A stretch of 64,000 nt of DNA from Alectoria sarmentosa (taxonomy: Eukaryota > Ascomycota > Lecanoromycetes > Lecanorales > Parmeliaceae): positions 1-64,000 of the forward strand of contig WOGZ01000088.1 in the NCBI GenBank assembly GCA_009733775.1. The letters run 5' to 3'. The position numbers were made by a program, and so were the translations under genes. Shown one piece after another: positions 1-12,472 of this stretch (within the stretch, counting starts at the first letter, position 1; each line of letters begins with the position of its first letter). The notes beneath the pieces were generated by a model. The model did no database searches and was not told the origin of the DNA. It saw nothing but the letters and a program-made list of their open reading frames with translations.

Positions 1-54
<54 letters not shown>
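1..54. repeat. (CT)n microsatellite
   Basis: An uninterrupted TC dinucleotide run occupies the left edge of the window and probably continues beyond it. Confidence 0.95.
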
Positions 55-58
<4 letters not shown>

Positions 59-492
59 CCTGACGCGGGCGTAGTATGGTGTAGCTAACCCCACGACACG
101 ACACGACACGACACGACAGGAGCGATAGATAGTGAAGTTCCCAAACCGTCATGCATGCATGCATTGCGTCTGATTAGAAGAACAGTATTCGCTCTCATCT
201 AGTTCGTATGACCATCCCATCCCATTCCCTCCCGTCCCCCCCCTCCCCCCCCTCCTCAAAGTACGCACCCTATCTATCCCTTCATCTACCCAAAACTCAA
301 GTTCCCAGCCATGTTCCAGCTAAGCCCTACCTATTGCGGCCTGTCGGTTATATATATCACTTCAGTAGTAGTGTAGTAGTGAGGGGTCCCAAAGACATCC
401 CCCCCACCCTGGAACTAATTCTGAGATACTTAGGTGGAATCATCATCCCATCTTACATACACATCACTCACTCACTCATGATGACCGTTGTT

Positions 493-683
493 CCGCTTAA
501 CAGCGGGAACACCTGTGGAGTTAGTGAGTGAGTGAGTTTGCATACATAGGAGGTTCAGATAGAGCATGATGGCTGGCCATGGGCACATATATGCATGGCC
601 CATCATCCATCGCAATGAAATTGTTTTTCTTCAGAAAAAACGGGTCATACATAGCAGGAGGAGGAGGAGACACGTGTCCTGAT
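493..683 (+). repeat. Partial copy of the A half of the dispersed A-B repeat
   Basis: It begins like the A repeat (CGCTTAACAGCGGGA), keeps the TTAGTGAGTGAG, CATGGCCCAT and GACACGTGTCCTGAT blocks in order, then stops where the next copy starts. The two copies therefore lie head to tail. It is diverged, with short insertions such as a GAGT run. Confidence 0.6.
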
Positions 684-1110
684 CGCTACAGCGGGACTGT
701 GGGTTAGTGAGTTGAATAGGAGGTCAGAGCATGGTGGCCATGGCACATGGCCTATCGCATGGAACGTTTCAGAAAAGCGGTCATAGCACCAGACACGTGT
801 CCTGATGGAGTAATTGAATATTATGTATATGTATGTATGCGCCTATCCTACACCAAGCAATGAATTCCTCAATTTCGAATTTCCCATACTTTTTCACACC
901 CACTTGCTTGGCATTTTTGCTTGTCTCACCCACTCACCCACACCACGTCTGTATATATATAACTTTCATTTTTTCAACACACTTCAGCTCTTTATGTCGC
1001 ACAGAAATATGGGAGTTTTTCTTCTTCTTGTAGCATTAAGGTCATAACGAGATTATATATAAATGTTTATTCAATTCTGTTAAGTTCAGGCTAGGTCCTT
1101 TTTTAATTCG
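684..1110 (+). repeat. Diverged solo A-B repeat of the YR retrotransposon family
   Basis: The start (CGCTACAGCGGGACTGTGGG) matches the left end of the element at 32818. The order GACACGTGTCCTGATGG, CTACACCAAGCAATGA, TTTTTCACACCCACTTGC, CTGTATATATATAACTT and GTCGCACAGAAATATGGGAG follows that of the full copy at 19302. The right end is too diverged to place precisely. Confidence 0.65.
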
Positions 1111-1662
1111 CTGCCTGCTAGATAGATAGTCTTGGCGTTTGAAACGACCCTCAGTTACTACTTTACTTACTTACCTACTTGTGTCATTTTTGTATTATTC
1201 TCATTTTGTGTGTGTGTGTGTGTGTGAGATGTGAGGTGTGCATGAGAGTATGTATGTATGCAAGCAATCGATTTTATATATACTACTTTTTGATATCGTG
1301 CTCTATTTATCACGTCTTTTTCGATTTGATCTGATTTGATCTGATCTGATCGGCGATAAATAATTATATATATCAATCACTCGTCTTAGTTCATCATTTA
1401 AGCTAGAATGTGATGAATGAATAAATGAATAAATGAATAAATAAATGCCCTTATGCCCTCTTGCCCTTATTCTTTTAGCTTTTATATATTGTTAAATTTA
1501 ATGAAAAAGACTTGATTATCTAGCTAAAAAGTGGTGTAAAGGTTATTTATATAGTAGCAAAAGAACGCTAGTATCATGACACATATGACATTTTGCATAT
1601 GATATTTGCCACTGAGGGGTAGTGCAGCATTAGATTTCAACATATATCAGTGCTCATATATG

Positions 1663-1732
1663 ACATTACATTACATTCCATCACATTCCATCCCATTCCA
1701 TCCCATTCCATCCCATTCCATCCCATTCCATT
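1663..1732. repeat. (CATTCCATCC)n minisatellite
   Basis: Five to six tandem units of a 10-nt CCCATTCCAT motif follow a shorter ACATT run. This is simple repeat DNA with no coding sign. Confidence 0.9.
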
Positions 1733-2470
1733 ACCTCGCCTACCTCGTCTAAATAACCCCGATAGGCTTTCTTACTTCTCAATCATAGCGTTATTGAATC
1801 GATGAGTGAGTGAGTGAGTGAATAGAAAAACCCAAACGAACGAGCGAACGAGCGAGGAGCGCCTTTTATGGTTTTAGGGCTTTTGTGTGATTTTGTGTGA
1901 TTTTGGGCGGGGTGGTGGTGGGATGGGATGGGAAGGGATGGGAAGGGATGGGAGCGAAGGGATGGGATGGCGAGGGACTGTTCCAAACGGTAAAGCGAGG
2001 CCGGGGGGTGGGTGTTGGGTTGGTTTGGTTTGGATGTTTCTTGTTTGGGCGACGCCAGGGGTTTTCACGCGCTGTTTTTTTTTGAGGGCACGTTCACATA
2101 TGGTTTTCGAGAACCGTTTTTCTCGATTCTGAGATGATGTTCGCTTGACGGGGTATTAAACCTAGTTAGTTAATTAGATGGATAAGGTCGGCGGAGTCGG
2201 ATGTTTTTGTATTTCTGTTTTAGTATGCTCATGCTTTGCTGCATCCTACGCCATTTCTATCCCGCGTGAAGAGCACCCGGGCTTGAAAGTTCAAGTTCAA
2301 GTTCTCATGTATACAGTACATGATGCCTAGCTAAGCTTCCATGCGGTGCGGAGACGAAAAACGACAGCCGAATTAACCGTCGTGATTCATCAACTACTAT
2401 CACCGGCCCCGATTATCATAACCCCTCCACTCCTCCCATCCTCATCCCCATATTTTCCCACCCACCGCAC

Positions 2471-3970
2471 CTACGGCACGACGCAAACCGGCAGCACCTT
2501 CAAATCAACACCCACGCAGCCACTCGCCACCACGGGCCCGATGAACAAGTCGTCCGTGACCGCAAAGCCGGGACAGAGCTGCAGGATCGAATTGACCCCG
2601 TCGGAGCACGTGAGGGCGCCGGTCGCGATGCTGCAGACGACGGGGGTGTCGCTGCCTTCGACTTCGGCGGGGGGGTCGAAGAGGAGGAGTTGGAGGCCCG
2701 TTCTGGTGGGGTTGGGGGCGGTTAGTGAGTTGAGTTGGTGGGAAGGGAGGGAAGAGGGGGGTTCGGGAAAATGGGCTGGTGTTTGGGACGTTCTGAAGAC
2801 CATGGTCTTCTTGGAGCTGTGCGAAGGGGTTCGAATGGGGAAGATTGGGGCTGGAGAGGAATGGCTTACTGGCCTGGAATGCGAAAGGCGATTTGTCCGA
2901 CCGAGTCGATCATCAGGAAGCCGGTTGATGTGAGAGAAAGGACACCGGCGGCAGAGGGGTCGGTGAGGCCGTTGAATCCCACAAGCTCGCCGTCTCCGTC
3001 GTCAATCTGGTCGTAGGTGCCTTCGAGCTGAGCACCGTCCAGGATCACCGAGCTCTCTAGTTTCAAGATGAACTTGATGGTTTTGGAGTTAGTATGTCTC
3101 TATTCGGACGCAGATTGTGTCTGAAACAGGTCCCGGGACTGTTCAACTCCTGCTGTTCTACTCCTACGACAGGTCTTGGGGCTTAAATGCAGTACGGATT
3201 CGAAAGAACTGGCTCGGAAAAGATGACTCACCGTCGGCAGCGCATTGGCACACTCCGTGACAGTCTTCGAAGCGGTGACGGTGACTGTCGAAACAGTAGT
3301 AGTGACGGGGGATGCGGTAATGGTAGTTTTGACTACGACGGTTGGGGCTGGGGCTACGACTGTGGAGGTTGTTTTGACGGTTGTGGTGGAGGGAGTGATA
3401 GAGAGGCAGGAGCAGGCCGAGGAGATTTCGGATGAGGCGAAGGCAGAGACGTAGGATGGAATAGGCTGGTTGTTCCGTTCTACGAGGTGCGGAGGGATGT
3501 CGCGTTTGGCAGGGGCGGAGGTGACGCTGTAAATGACTGTTGGTGTGGTGGTGGTGGTGGCTGTAATGGAGCTGGCGATAGGGTGTTATTATACTAATTC
3601 GAAATTCCACAGATGCTGAGCGTGGAAACATCACTCACATTGTCGGCGTGCTTGTAATGGTAGATGTCACCGTGGAAGGCTTCGGCGTTGAGGTCGTGGT
3701 CTGTACGAATCAGCAATGTTCCCCGTCATCTTTGCTGGCAAGAAGCTAGTCACGTGCCGTCGCTGAAGTCACAGTCTTCACAGGTACCGAGATGAACGAG
3801 CTGCAGAAGGAGGTTGCAGAAGCCTTGTATTGGCTGAGGATACTGATAATGACGGTGACGGCCTTGCACTCGTCCACGCCCCTAATCTTGAGGTCATTTT
3901 CTGGGGCTGGAGCACCAAGGGCCGATCCGCTCAGAGCTAGGACGAGAGAAAGAGTGGTGAGTGGTCGCAT
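2471..3970 (-). CDS. Secreted Ser/Thr-rich protein, five exons
   Basis: I read five exons: 3970-3782, 3700-3639, 3571-3232, 3072-2870 and 2816-2471, with frame kept throughout (379 aa). The start is set by a clear signal peptide, MRPLTTLSLVLALSGSALG, ending near residue 20. A short Cys-containing region (FCSSFIS) follows, then long Thr/Ser/Val runs (TTTSTPKPSTVTST, ITATTTTTPTV), a CSCL motif near the middle, and a C-terminal part with FILKLESS and DGAQLEGTYDQID that resembles extracellular proteins common in Pezizomycotina (DUF7908-type, from memory). The first donor could be GTACCT or GTGAAG; both keep frame. Likely a wall-associated or extracellular protein; its biochemical role is unknown. 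Confidence 0.75.
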
Positions 3971-6377
3971 GATGAGGAGTAAGGACTATGAAGAGAAGAT
4001 TGTGTAGAGTGTAGAGATAGCCCCAGAACTCACGGAGAGCCTCGTTGACTTGACAGAAGGAGACACCAGGCTGTAAAGCAGTCAGAGAAAGCTGAAGGTC
4101 CGAGCAGGTCTGAAGGGGAGCAAAGCCCTCCTTCTTATGCTGGAAGATGCTGGGCTAGGGACCCATCTGACGGTATTCGAGAGACAAAATTGGACCCCAC
4201 ACTGGACTTACACTGCTTGAGTGGATGTACAGGTGTGCAAGAGTGATCCTTCGCGCGAGGGGCTGACCTCCAGATGATGTCTGTATACGCCGAAAAGGGA
4301 CAGAGAGAGCTAGTGATTGCGCCACGAATGGTCCTAACAAACGGCTGAAGGCATCGAGACGTGATATCCGCCTGGGACATTGCACATGAAGGAGGTTACT
4401 GACAGTCATGGCATGCCTTTTTAGTTCTGGCACGAGGCTTGGCGGTTGGTATGAAAGAATGCGCACCCCGTTGATACACTTCTGGACTCAGCCACAGTTG
4501 AGTACATGGGACCAGCCGAAGACATAGTGTAATGGTCGTTGAGCGGTCCAGGTGATTATTGGTTGTACTGTATGTTGATTCTGGCCCGCGTTTTGTCCTA
4601 AAAGAATAGATCCCGCGAGTTAGTCTCTTCGGCAAGGTAGCCTGACGCCCATTCTCGTCTAAATGATCCCCTTTCAGAGCCTTTCTTTTTAACCGAGAAA
4701 GGGTCTTATGCACGATGTTCGATCTATCATCTCGCCATCTCGCCAGTCCACGATCAACTTCCTCTATTCGTGCCACGCACTTGCCGGCCGAGGTAGCGAG
4801 GCAAGAGCGCGGCACGATTATTCACCGTCACGATGGCCCGTTGGTGTCCGGTTGTGTATTTCCCTTCACTCTCAGCCTAGCACCACGCACGTCTCTGCAA
4901 GAATTGTGTACGCGAAGACATCCAGTTCTCCCTCCTTGCCCTTTCCGTAGGACAAGCACATAAAGTAGGTCGTCGATAATAAACCTAGTTGCTGAGAATG
5001 CCAGGAAATTTGTTCATCCACGGAACTGTAGAGAAATTCGGGATTGCCACATGACATTCTTCCATTCCACGTAGCTTTTTCTGGAAAGTTAGAAGCACGT
5101 TTAGCTCCACCAAGGTCAGCAGGCCCATTAGGCTCTAGCAATATGCAGGTCGCATCGTTTCGTCTCTTTCGCGGTCAAGCATCTCGAGACATACCTGCCT
5201 ACTTCTTGGGCAACTCAGGTGGTGCTCTTTTGTTCCGCCAATGAGCATCACATCCTCCTTCGTGCCCAATTTTGGGGAAACCAACTTTCCTCGAAGCAAG
5301 GCCACAAGATTGGTGAAGGTTACGGTAGAAGCGATGCCGGAGCCAACCGAAGTCCTGCCTCCCCTAGCTTCGTGCCTTCGTGGAAAACTGCGGCGTTGGA
5401 GTATAACACAGGCACGACAAACGTCTTGCATCGCTGACTTGCCTCAACATGGCTATAGCGAGTGGCCTATCAAGGTGAATTAGCGAATGTTTCGTCTGTT
5501 TCGTCAATGCGATTTGGAAACCTCGTCTTGTTGAATTTATCCCTCCCATATGTGCCAAGCGACTCCACATTAGCTATCCCGCCTGCGATGGCAGTAGCTA
5601 TGTCAGTGACCAAATTCGACGGCGACCAGCCATGTCCCCAGATAATTGTGAGTGAGCTCATAGGCAGGCCTCATCCTTACACTGAAAGAACAGCACGTCG
5701 CAAAGATAGCTTTTTGTAGAGTCCTGAGCCGTCTTCTCCAATCGGACCACAGAAGTCGGAGCCGTTGTTCAAATTCATCACCTCCTAGCCTTTGCAAATT
5801 TTCATCAAAGATGAGAGGGTGTAGCACTGTCCCATTTCTTTACATAATCACATTATTTGAGGCTCGCAGAGTCCAAGCCGTGCTGGGAATCCCTGGAAGC
5901 CAAGCTTGTTGTATCAGGGATCTTGTGAACATTAGTCGTCTAACATTGGCAAAGGCTGCCATCTCTGAGTGGTTCTATTTGTCACAGTATTCATTGTGAC
6001 CTAGGGCGGAGGTTGGAGGCTTTTCGTAGTCTTCGAGGCCCAAGCCAGCGTCGTTGATATTCAGGCAACATCAGGTGAATTAGAGTGTGAAGGCATCGAG
6101 ACCAATTGCCACAGAATGTTAGCGCCCGGTTTGACGCCAGCCCGAGAACCATACCAGCTGTTCAAAGGTTAGAGTAGTTACGTCGTATTTTCTGAACTGA
6201 TGTCGACTTTCATCGTGTCTTCTACCTGTACCGCGTGCAATACTAATGACTTGACAGTCGGGCGATTCTTGGGACAGGTTTCATCGGTTGAATGAATTGA
6301 CATCTGCCTCGTTCACTCAATAGCGGTCGGCTGCTGCTGCAAACGCTCCAAATGACTTTCGCTTTCCTTCAATCAGG
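3971..6377. other. Intergenic stretch without a supported gene
   Basis: Several frames of 60-140 codons exist on both strands but none shows a recognisable motif or a convincing splice chain. The part directly left of 4020 is the promoter side of the secreted protein gene. A minus-strand frame at 5135-5431 has fair composition and may be a gene relic; I cannot name it. Confidence 0.5.
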
Positions 6378-6953
6378 TTGGCTGCACTGATTAAGCTATC
6401 AGCAATGGATTCCATATGCGAGGACTGGAAATCGAAGATGTACAACCAAGAAACCAGGTCAATCATCTGGTCGAAACAAGAAGACCAGGGTTTTTCTCTC
6501 GTCGAAGGCAACAGTGTATCTTTTTCGACTAACCAAGCAAGACTAATGACACCCTCGGCGCTTTCCTGCTCATTCTGCTCTTTCCTCCTCGAGGAGATAC
6601 AGAAGCGTGTCACCAATGAGCGGGACATAGGTGTCATCAATCTGAACATCTGGCTTGGCTTTGACTCGAACCACCACACGCTTTCGATAGGATGTACGTC
6701 ATGGACAACTTCTCTGAAGGGGTAAACAACGGCTACGAGATGTACACTACATTTGGTAGACACCCCCACAAGCGCGGTTGAGATTTCGCTTGGAACGCTG
6801 ACGCCGTCGAACCAGACGATCCCGGCGCGAGCTACGTCACTAGAAGAGAGGTCACTACCGCCTTTTCAACCCCGGAGACATACGGCAAGATCAAAGCAGA
6901 TAAGTGTTCCGCGATTCCATCATGCACAATATACCAAGGGTAAAGAAGACCAG
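6378..6953 (+). pseudogene. Broken HET-like (heterokaryon incompatibility) N-terminal remnant
   Basis: The first frame (6378-6725) has a CSFCSFLLEEIQKR segment, like the Cys-rich block that precedes HET domains, and ends in NIWLGFDSNHHTLSI. From about 6690 the coding signal moves to another frame, which reads MDNFSEGVNNGYEMYTTFGR, hits a TGA at about 6770, then gives FAWNADAVEPDDPGASYVTR and ETYGKIKADKC. The DDPxAxYxxR and IK segments resemble the linker before a HET domain. The HET catalytic-fold core is not found downstream. The frame shift and the stop indicate a dead 5' fragment. Identification rests on remembered family patterns. Confidence 0.45.
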
Positions 6954-8930
6954 CTCGTCCAAAAGCCACAAGCCATCGTCGGCTGTGTCTTTCTTTCAAG
7001 TGCTGTGAAGCCTATTCAGTAATCATGAGCCGAAACATCAAGCAAGTGATTTGGGGTGGAGTCTGTTTAAAAAGGCTGATAATCATTGTTTTGAAATCCG
7101 GAGGCGCTGCTGTGTTGGACCTATGACATGTTGCCCCGGGCGGGCGCTCTGAAAATAACCAGCGCTTTTGTGAGATCTTTAAAGGCATACGTTTGTGAAC
7201 CGCTTGGTTGCAAGTTACATTCCATTCGGACAAAAAAGCAACTTCGAATGGTATTGTTCACAATTAAGTCTTGCCCGGAGGCATCTAGCAGCTTCAAGTT
7301 GATTTTAACCCTCCAAAAGGTCTCTCTTAAAGGAATTGAATCAAGTAAAGGAAAAGTAAAGGGAAACATCAACATTGATGAAGAGCCTGCAAGAATTGAG
7401 CGGAATCACTGGTCTTACCAAGGCAAAAGTTGAGTAGAGTGTAGAGCTCCCTCATTGCCCGAGCAGAGAAGAAGGGGGGGGGTCCATGAACACATGCCCT
7501 CTTATTTGTGTGAAGCGAGAAGTAAACCTTCAACTTCGTGGCGTAGTGGACTGGCAAGCCAGAATTCCTACAGCACACCTGACCAGGGGTCACTCCAGCG
7601 CGGAGTAGACACGATACTCCCGCCTTGCCGACGCAATCTATGACATCCGCAGAGCGCCATCAGGGCCACTAGGAACCTCTGAGACTCGACTCATGCTGGT
7701 GGTGGGCTGGTGATGTGGCCCCACCCATGGTCTTTCACATCTGGCCGTTGTATGCCCAGCTCTTTTTCGCTCTTTTTCGAATCGGCTACTGAGTTGCTGG
7801 TTCATCATTGGGAATGAGTTCACAAGAGTGTGGGGGAGGTCAATGAGCGCCGGGAAGTCGGAGACCGACGCTATTACCACGTGAATGTCAGTCAAAGAGC
7901 GCTATGGTGCGTGGAGGAAGAGTCGGAAAGGAAAAGGAATCGTACACACCAGTGAGCCTCATCCTGACGCGCTGGTTGAGAGATCGGCAATGAAATGAGA
8001 TAGCCTGCATAGATGGAAGGTTACCATGGCATTTTCCTATCAAGCGTCGCAGCACCGTGTTGGGCAGCCAATGATCGATGTTGGCTTTGGTGGGTTGCAA
8101 CAGGGGCCATCATGGCCGTGACAACAGCGCAGATGGGGATGCTTCTCATTCACATAGAGCGCACAGCAGCATTACCACTGTCCAGGGCAGATGGTACAAG
8201 TCATAGAGGGAGCCATGGAGATGGATGAGGCTGGGGTTGAAAAGAGTTGATGAGTGAAGACGGTGAAGTTCCTCTGTTGAGACGGGTTGGCGCCAAGACT
8301 TGTACTGCGGAGGGTAAGGTAAGTACCGAGGTAATAGTACTCTACTAGTCTAAGGGTTACCTTGGTCACTTGGCTTCATGAGCACCACGAGCGCACCTTC
8401 CTCTTCTGCAGGTCTATGTAATAAAGGTTCAACGTCTTCAAAAATACAAGGTCATTTTACTCGTAGTTCAGGAGGATCATAAGTCCATTGATCCTTCCAA
8501 CAAGAAGAGAAAGGCAGACATGATCCCATTGGCTATCACAAGGAGATAATTGCATGGTGACTCGGTTCAGCTACGGCACAGCCCTCGCTATCTATGCGCC
8601 CCTGCAACGTCTGAAATAGAACGCATCCTCTCCGCCAAAACGCTTCGCCCTTTCCCGCTCAGCCTCAAATGGTCGAAACCTCTAGGCATAGTAGTAGAAC
8701 CTTTCAAGTCTTCAACCTTCATTCTCGGTCTTTCTTATAATGCCCAAATCTTCTTTCCCTCCATGGCCCTCACTCCTCTTCTCTTCACCGGTCAGCTTGA
8801 CCAAACCATCAATTTTCATAGAGAGTAAAACAGTGTGCGCAATGTGTTAGCCTCAAGCTTCATTCGCATCGAGTTTCCCCCTTTAGACCAGCAAAGATGT
8901 TACGCCGTTAAGCCGCTCTTCCATAGCAAC
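6954..8930. other. Intergenic stretch without a supported gene
   Basis: No domain, splice chain or long frame can be supported on either strand. The last 150-300 bases before 8931 are pyrimidine-rich and are the likely promoter and leader of the membrane protein gene; an in-frame upstream ATG at 8835 exists. Confidence 0.5.
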
Positions 8931-11849
8931 ATGGCGCTCTCCACCTGGATCTCCAGTGTTACCAACTCGACCCTGAACATATCAACCTTTAGCTTTCAAG
9001 ATGCCCTCTATCCATCTGGTAAAGATACTCCCAACGGATACTATGACCCTCCATTTCTCATCCAGAACGGCTGCTTGCAGAACGACGGGACTCAAAATTG
9101 TACTGCTTCTTGCCAGGACCCGAATGACATCTTTGGTAGCCTGGATACCCTGCATAATTGCATGGTCTATCCGACGGTAGCAGATCTGTACGCGAGGAGC
9201 AATCTGAGTAATGCTAGCTTGGCCCAGACTTACGGAATCGAGAATAGCAAGATGGGATCAGATCTGTACGACAACATCACCAGTACAATACAAGCGTGTC
9301 TTGTCGATTATTGCACCATCACCCTGGACGGGTCTGGATGTATAGAAGCCCTGAAAGTATTCAATGCGAGCGCTTCGCCGATGAACATAAACAGTACCTT
9401 TTACATTTACACAAATGAGTATGAAGGCTATGACAGGTTCGATTTTTGCCAATATGTCCCCAGTTCTTTCAATCCAGACATCGGTGGTATAGGGGTATGA
9501 GTAATTTAGTGGGATTTAACGAGATCTGCTTGCTAAGATCTGGATAGGTATATGTATCATATTGGATCCAAACAGGGCTTGCTCTCCTCAGTTTCCTTTT
9601 GGTTGTCTGGTGGAACTGGGGCATTTACTACATCTGCTTCGGAGCTCTTCTTGTGCCACGTGGATATAGCAGAGCCAAAAAGATTGCCCAAAGAGTCAGG
9701 AACAACTCCAGAAACAAACATCTTCCTAGCCTAACCGGGGCGCTGGCAGAGTTTCAGAAAGCGCAATGTTTTTTCATGCTAGCAATCAATATTGCAGCTC
9801 TTGTCAACAGGAACAGCGGAGGATTCCAGCCGAACAGCCTGCAGCAACTATACAACACTTACATCCTCATCAAGAGCATCTCGATCAGCGGGTATCTTCC
9901 GGTCACCTTCACGCTTTTCACACTGCACCTAGTGGACGTGGTATCATGGTACCTCCTGGTATTGTCGATTCTCACTGTCCTGGTATCAATCGCGACCCTC
10001 TTCGTTATTGGGAACTTCAGTCCTAGTCAAGATGACCTGAACTATCTGAGTCAGCAAGCGTTGAGCGGCGGACCTGACTCCTGCGGAACGAAAAATCTTC
10101 TTGTGTATTGTTACAGTCCACTTGGTGGGGCGGCGGAGGACTACGACTCCATTAATCCGGCAAGTGGGGCATACTCCATGTTAGCCTTCTGCCTCGTCGT
10201 TCTCATACTCCTTATTGCGAATCAATACCATGCGTTCAAGGATCCGTCGACAGGAAACCCAAAGCCATGGCTCTCATTTATGAGGTACAAAATTAGTCTT
10301 CGGAAGATACAATTCGGACTCGCATTGATCTCAATTGGTCTGAATGGCTACGGTGCGCCCTCACATTCATCTTGATCCTGTTTAGTTCAACGCTAATGCT
10401 CAATATTGCAGCCTTTAGTTGGTATCCAAACTTCATTGGAGACGAGTACGGCTATTCTAGCCTCCCGAACTTAGGTCCACCCGAATTTGTACTTTTTGCC
10501 TCCTGTTGGACTCTTTTATTCGTCCTCTACCTGTCCCTCACCTCAGCTACTGCCTATACACGCACAGAGAGGCCAATTGGCAGATTCTTCAACCAAAAGC
10601 TTGCTTTTGCTGTCGACTCTTTGTCCACAGTATTCTGGTTTACTGGCTTCATTGCCCTGGCCATATTCTATCAAACTTTTGGTCCGTGCGAAGACGCAGG
10701 AGCAGGTATCTGTGGTACAGTAATCACAAGTCTCCTTTTGGGCCTCTGTTCATGGTATGCAACTGTTCGCTTTTTACTTTGAGGAATGGTCGTTGATGAA
10801 TCTGCAGCATCGCCTTCGTTGCAACGACAGTCTTCGCTGCGCGACACCTGCTTCGTACCCGCAACGAACGTTCCGATAAGCACAATCGTGGGAAGCAGTA
10901 CTGGGTCCTACAGCGCTTTAGTAATCACTACCTGAAACGGCAGCTAATAAGAAAGGTTCCGTCGTGGAAACGCTTTACCAGAAAGGTACCATCATGGAAG
11001 CAAACATCACGCAAAATACCCTCATGGATGAAGCGCCCATTGGTCGTCGACGCATACACAAGACTCCAGCAGAATACCCTCCCCACCATGAAGGTCCACA
11101 CCCGTCGTGCCTACCAAGACGTGAAAACTCATGTTTCAACGTTGGATTGGCCCTCGACAGCGACGTCCGCCGCCTTTTTCTCGATGTACCTTGTATTCTT
11201 TAGCCTCTACATCCATTGGTTCAACATATTCATCCAAGATCTCGCATGGTTTGCCTACAATGGCGTTGATAGTTCTTCTTGGAGTTTTGGGCAGGTTGTT
11301 GCGATCATGGTGTGGGCGGAGCCGCTAAGCGAATATTTTCATTTGGAATTGCGTGAGTTGCACATTATTTCTATATCTCTTCCCAACAATAGGACGGAGA
11401 CTAGGAAAACGAGGGTCCGAGAGACTATTGGCTAATGAGGTACAATAGGCGGCATGAAACGCGGCTTCGAGCATCGCCTTTGGGGCTACAAAGTCGTGAA
11501 GATAAAGCAGCCGGATACGAAACGGGGCACTGGGTCCAATTCTTCGTCTTCTGTTCGTTCACCTTCCCCAACTGCCTCACTCGATGACCAAGAGAGCGGC
11601 AAGTCTGGCATATTGGGGACTGTAAAGGAACCTCCAGTCGAAGGCGGTTTAGCCAGGGATGTTAAGGATTCGGATGAAGAGAAAGGCGCCTATAGCAAGT
11701 TGGAGAACGCGGAGCCAACGATAAGACCTGTACCAGACTCTAGGGAAGGGATTGAAGAGACAGAAGAGAGGGAAGGAGAAGGAGAATGGCAAATACCGGA
11801 GACTGTCATCCTGACGAGCGACTCGATATCGCCATTTCAGAAACCGTAG
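8931..11849 (+). CDS. Large multi-pass membrane protein with an embedded MARVEL-like domain
   Basis: Five exons (8931-9494, 9548-10352, 10412-10754, 10808-11352, 11449-11849) join in frame to 885 aa. Residues 1-188 form an Asn- and Cys-rich, probably extracellular domain with many N-x-S/T sites. Hydrophobic spans follow: one after VYVSYWIQTG, one around KAQCFFMLAINIAALV, two near GYLPVTFTLF and SWYLLVLSILTVLVS, and one at AYSMLAFCLVVLILL. Residues about 433-590 (from RYKISLRKIQFGLALISIGL to CIAFVATTVFAARHLL) look like a four-helix MARVEL domain. A basic linker with three RK[VI]PSW units follows, then another membrane span and the block WSFGQVVAIMVWAEPLSEYF plus HLELRGMKRGFEHRL, a signature I recall from uncharacterised fungal membrane proteins. 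The tail is acidic and Ser-rich. No stop separates the parts, so a fusion is read; two adjacent genes remain possible. Confidence 0.7.
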
Positions 11850-12472
11850 ATCGAGACCTATTACATCCCCCCCTTCGCCGACCGGTTTCGAGCGCTGCTC
11901 TTCCGCGACATCAGTTTCAGAGGAAGGATGCGACACTGACAGATCCAAAGAGGTAAGGACCGCTCTACGAGAGCTATCTTCCATAATCTAAGAAGAAAAA
12001 GCGGAACGCCTCTCAAATTGCGGGAGGCTCTGGAAATCAAAACGGTCCGTGATCTCAGGACTTGCCAAAGACTACCGGACGCTTATTTCCTATAATATGC
12101 CACGAGTCTCGTGGGCCATGCCGCCGTGTCTGTTCGCAGACGCAGATGTATTCGAGATCTGCAAGTCATGCCGCTATGAGCAGATGACTTGAACAATCGA
12201 CGAGATTCGACCAGGGAATGGTAGAGGTCGTGGTCAAGCAATTGGTGTTGACAAAATTCAAACATGGCTCTTAATGGAAGGAGTGTTAATTACAAAGACA
12301 ACGCGTCAACACACAAAACCAACGTGATCGATAACACAAGGACCATCACCGATCATTCGTCTACCCCCTCAGCTCATGATCAAATTTACAATCAACCGCA
12401 AACCATACATCCTCAAATCCCACCAACTTCACCATCAATCCTTCATTCTAGCCCCCAGTCCCCAATCAAGCC
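11850..12472. other. Intergenic stretch between the membrane protein and SRR1-like genes
   Basis: No gene is supported. The right part, A- and C-rich with few G on the plus strand (about 12290-12470), is the likely promoter and 5' leader of the SRR1-like gene. Confidence 0.5.

Larger units (their letters stand above)
55..2470. other. Gene-less, simple-repeat-rich stretch
   Basis: No convincing gene is seen. The stretch holds short tandem runs (ACACG at about 96-118, GAGT, GATCT, ATAAATGA, GGGAT), two copies of the dispersed A-B repeat described separately, and pyrimidine- or purine-biased tracts. Short open frames here have low-complexity composition and no recognisable domain. Confidence 0.7.

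Noticed and set aside
2346..2933. Plus-strand frame of 195 codons
   Set aside because: It lies antisense to exons 4-5 of the secreted protein gene, which has a signal peptide and consistent splice sites.
7520..7610. tRNA-like text around GGCGTAGTGG
   Set aside because: No complete cloverleaf or T-arm could be folded from the sequence.
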